This document shows positions 62,249 to 64,000 of a stretch of DNA of 64,000 nt, piece by piece. The number at the start of each line of letters is the position of its first letter. Positions within the stretch are counted from its first letter, which is position 1. The stretch is from Acetivibrio cellulolyticus CD2 (GTDB lineage: Bacteria > Bacillota > Clostridia > Acetivibrionales > Acetivibrionaceae): positions 477,016 through 541,015 of the forward strand of contig NZ_JH556659.1 in assembly GCF_000179595.2 (NCBI RefSeq), written 5' to 3'. A model generated the notes under the pieces. It was not told the origin of the DNA. It searched no databases and worked only from the letters and a program-made list of their open reading frames with translations. The position numbers and the translations under genes were made by a program.

Positions 62249-63068
62249 GATCTTTACATACTGCGGTTTTGAGAAAATCCAGCACATATCTGTTGAATTC
62301 CTGAGTTTTTTCTACAAAAGGCAAGTGACCGCAATCAGACATGACAACTTTTTTTGAGTTTTGTATGTTTCTACAAACATATTCCCCGACCTCTATGTTA
62401 AATGCTTTGTCCTTATCGGAAATTACAATCAAGACAGGAATAAGTATTTCTTTTAATCGCTTATTGGCAAGGGGTTTTTGAGGTATAGCCAGATTAAAGT
62501 CCCAACTGTAAAAATTCTTTTGAGTTCTAACTGTCTCAAGTACTTTTTCCCTGGCTTCCTCCCTGTGTTCAGGCGGAAAAAAGTATTCCCAGAATGGATT
62601 GTTTATAAATCTATCTATTGCAGCCTCAAATCCTTTAGATTTCAGACAGAAGATGTTTTTCATTGCTTCAAACATCACTTGCAGCGGATAATGGCATCCA
62701 TTTACAGATGGAGCAACCAGTATAAGCTTATTAACCAATTTCGGATATTGCAGGGCAAAATCAATCGCAACACTCCCTCCTGAGGAAGACCCGATAATAT
62801 TGGCTTTTCTTATTTCCAATTGATCAAATAATGCTTTTAAATCCTCGTGATGTGAAAAAGCAGATTTAGGAGTATCAGACTTGCCATATCCTCTTTGGTC
62901 ATACCATATTACTTTGTAATAATCAGCAAAACAATCTACCTGGTAATCCCAGATCCTGGAGTCATTAAAATTGCCATGAATCAAGATTAACGGTTCTCCT
63001 TCTCCCTTCGTGGAATAGAACAATCTACCGTTGTCAATATTTAAGTAATTGCTTTTAATGTTATTCAT
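62223..63068 (-). CDS. Alpha/beta hydrolase
   Basis: A 281-residue alpha/beta-hydrolase-fold protein with the oxyanion strand LILIHGNFNDSRIW, the nucleophile elbow GSSSGG (Ser 95), an acid in VISDKDKAF and the catalytic His in DCGHLPFVE. WYDQRGYGKSDTP is typical of the esterase, lactonase and haloperoxidase branch. The natural substrate is unknown. It follows the AraC-type regulator on the same strand after 41 bases, so the two are probably co-transcribed and the regulator may control it. Confidence 0.9.
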   Translation of the reverse strand: MNNIKSNYLNIDNGRLFYSTKGEGEPLILIHGNFNDSRIWDYQVDCFADYYKVIWYDQRGYGKSDTPKSAFSHHEDLKALFDQLEIRKANIIGSSSGGSVAIDFALQYPKLVNKLILVAPSVNGCHYPLQVMFEAMKNIFCLKSKGFEAAIDRFINNPFWEYFFPPEHREEAREKVLETVRTQKNFYSWDFNLAIPQKPLANKRLKEILIPVLIVISDKDKAFNIEVGEYVCRNIQNSKKVVMSDCGHLPFVEKTQEFNRYVLDFLKTAVCKDQKTAPQTS

Positions 63069-63109
63069 AATATATTTCCCTCCAAATGATCAAACCAGTT
63101 TTCCACGTC

Positions 63110-63961
63110 CTATGATCTGTTAATTTTAATTGGAACCCACAATTCCTCCTCTGGACTGTGCCCATGTAAATTGTAACACTCGATACACGGCAAATCCTCC
63201 AGCTCATAACCTGATATGGGTAGCCATTCAATGTATAACCGTTTCCAGGCCTCAATAACGTTTGGAAACACTGCCCATGTACTTTTAGGTATTATCATTT
63301 TTTTCATTTCAGCAAAATCTGGATTGTCATAGCGAACTCCCATAAGATAATTAAATTTGGGGTCTGTAATGGAAGCTTGTTCTCCACAAATTCCTAAAAC
63401 TCCAGCAAGCTTGCATTTAGGGTTTTCCCATGACATATCTATTAATTTTTTCAGCAAGCCATTCTCACTGGCTTTCCTCCACAGTTCCGGAATGGTTTTG
63501 AAGGCATCCTCTGTTACAACAGGCTCCTTTATTCCAACAATCAAACACTCAAAATCTAATTCTTCAATCCTGTACTCCATTTCAGTCTGTCCCCTTATTG
63601 TAAGTTGAAAGGACATTTTGGGATAAGCTTTTAATTGTATTCCCCTTAACCGGGCTGCTGTCGGCTTAACTCCATGAAGATTATAGAATGCCCGGGCAAA
63701 TGAATCGGGAGAATCATAGCCATATTTTAATGCAACATCTATCACGCGGGCATTGGTGCTTTGAAGCTCAAATGCCGCAAGAGATAATCGTCTTCGTCGT
63801 ATGTACTCGGACAAAGATATTCCTGCTATTGAAGAAAACATTCTTGGAAAATGGTAAGTTGAGCAACATGCCAGTTTTGCTGCTTCGTTTATATCAATTT
63901 TATCGGATAAGTTTTCTTCTATATAACTCATCGCCTTATTCATTCGTTCAAGCCAACCCAA
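63110..63961 (-). CDS. AraC-family regulator with GyrI-like effector domain
   Basis: A 283-residue regulator. Residues about 5-105 carry the two AraC helix-turn-helix motifs (INEAAKLACCSTYHFPRMF and VALKYGYDSPDSFARAFYN). Residues about 128-283 form a GyrI-like ligand-binding domain (MEYRIEELDFECLIVGIKEP, STWAVFPNVIEAWKRLYIEWLP, ELWVPIK), typical of Rob/BmrR-type small-molecule sensing. It lies upstream of an alpha/beta hydrolase gene. Little of its own promoter is inside the window. Confidence 0.92.
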   Translation of the reverse strand: MGWLERMNKAMSYIEENLSDKIDINEAAKLACCSTYHFPRMFSSIAGISLSEYIRRRRLSLAAFELQSTNARVIDVALKYGYDSPDSFARAFYNLHGVKPTAARLRGIQLKAYPKMSFQLTIRGQTEMEYRIEELDFECLIVGIKEPVVTEDAFKTIPELWRKASENGLLKKLIDMSWENPKCKLAGVLGICGEQASITDPKFNYLMGVRYDNPDFAEMKKMIIPKSTWAVFPNVIEAWKRLYIEWLPISGYELEDLPCIECYNLHGHSPEEELWVPIKINRS

Positions 63962-64000
63962 TTTATCAACCCTCTCAATACAATAATAAATTAAATGGAA

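Noticed and set aside
1-64000. Mobile elements, CRISPR arrays, tRNA or rRNA genes
   Set aside because: I looked for transposase motifs, regularly spaced repeats with spacers and cloverleaf-like stretches and found none that hold up.

Overview
The window is AT-rich DNA, probably from a Clostridia-class Firmicute related to the cellulosome formers (Acetivibrio, Ruminiclostridium or Pseudobacteroides type). This rests on strong GGAGG-type ribosome sites with many TTG and GTG starts, a secreted dockerin protein, two large S-layer-homology (SLH) proteins, several copper-amine-oxidase-like 'stalk' domains, and family content typical of anaerobic Gram-positives. There is no rRNA, tRNA, CRISPR array, transposase or prophage. 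The genus is an inference.

Region 1 (1-20157) is one surface-polysaccharide locus of the Wzx/Wzy type. A chain-length regulator (cut by the window edge) and a small membrane protein run leftward. A long rightward operon encodes a UDP-GlcNAc 4,6-dehydratase, an initiating sugar-phosphate transferase and an SDR reductase/epimerase (together plausibly a UDP-QuiNAc-like initiation module). It continues with a FucNAc-type glycosyltransferase, a complete CapE-CapF-CapG set for UDP-L-FucNAc, an acetyltransferase-glycosyltransferase fusion, a UDP-glucose dehydrogenase, a glycosyltransferase, Wzy, a glycosyltransferase-pyruvyltransferase fusion, Wzx and a FrhB-like Fe-S protein.

Region 2 (20158-34500) is mixed: leuS with a long leader, a ZIP metal transporter, an endonuclease/phosphatase-DUF4846 fusion, a rhomboid protease, two tandem near-identical LacI-sensor histidine kinases, a DUF2161 nuclease-fold protein and a large SPFH/flotillin-like protein.

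Region 3 (34653-41263) is a MoxR-DUF58-transglutaminase-type operon in which the transglutaminase domain appears to have lost its Cys and His. It is followed, convergently, by an XRE regulator fused to a complete-looking desulfoferrodoxin/superoxide reductase domain.

Region 4 (42226-57312) is dominated by cell-envelope proteins: a TPR-stalk protein, two paralogous Ig-repeat/DUF11/SLH proteins showing gene conversion, and a three-gene cluster. In that cluster a membrane-spanning HTH protein with a Thr/Asn pentapeptide-repeat tail lies between two secreted stalk-TPR proteins. All three share a short Gly/Asn beta-type motif, and this cluster is the best candidate here for an undescribed sensing or assembly system.

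Region 5 (57387-64000) holds proA, a subtilase fused to a peptide-maturation-like domain behind 11-bp-spaced direct repeats, a catalytic-domain-free double-dockerin protein, a metallo-beta-lactamase-fold hydrolase, and a leftward AraC/GyrI regulator with an alpha/beta hydrolase. All functional assignments were made by eye from sequence motifs; no database search was run.
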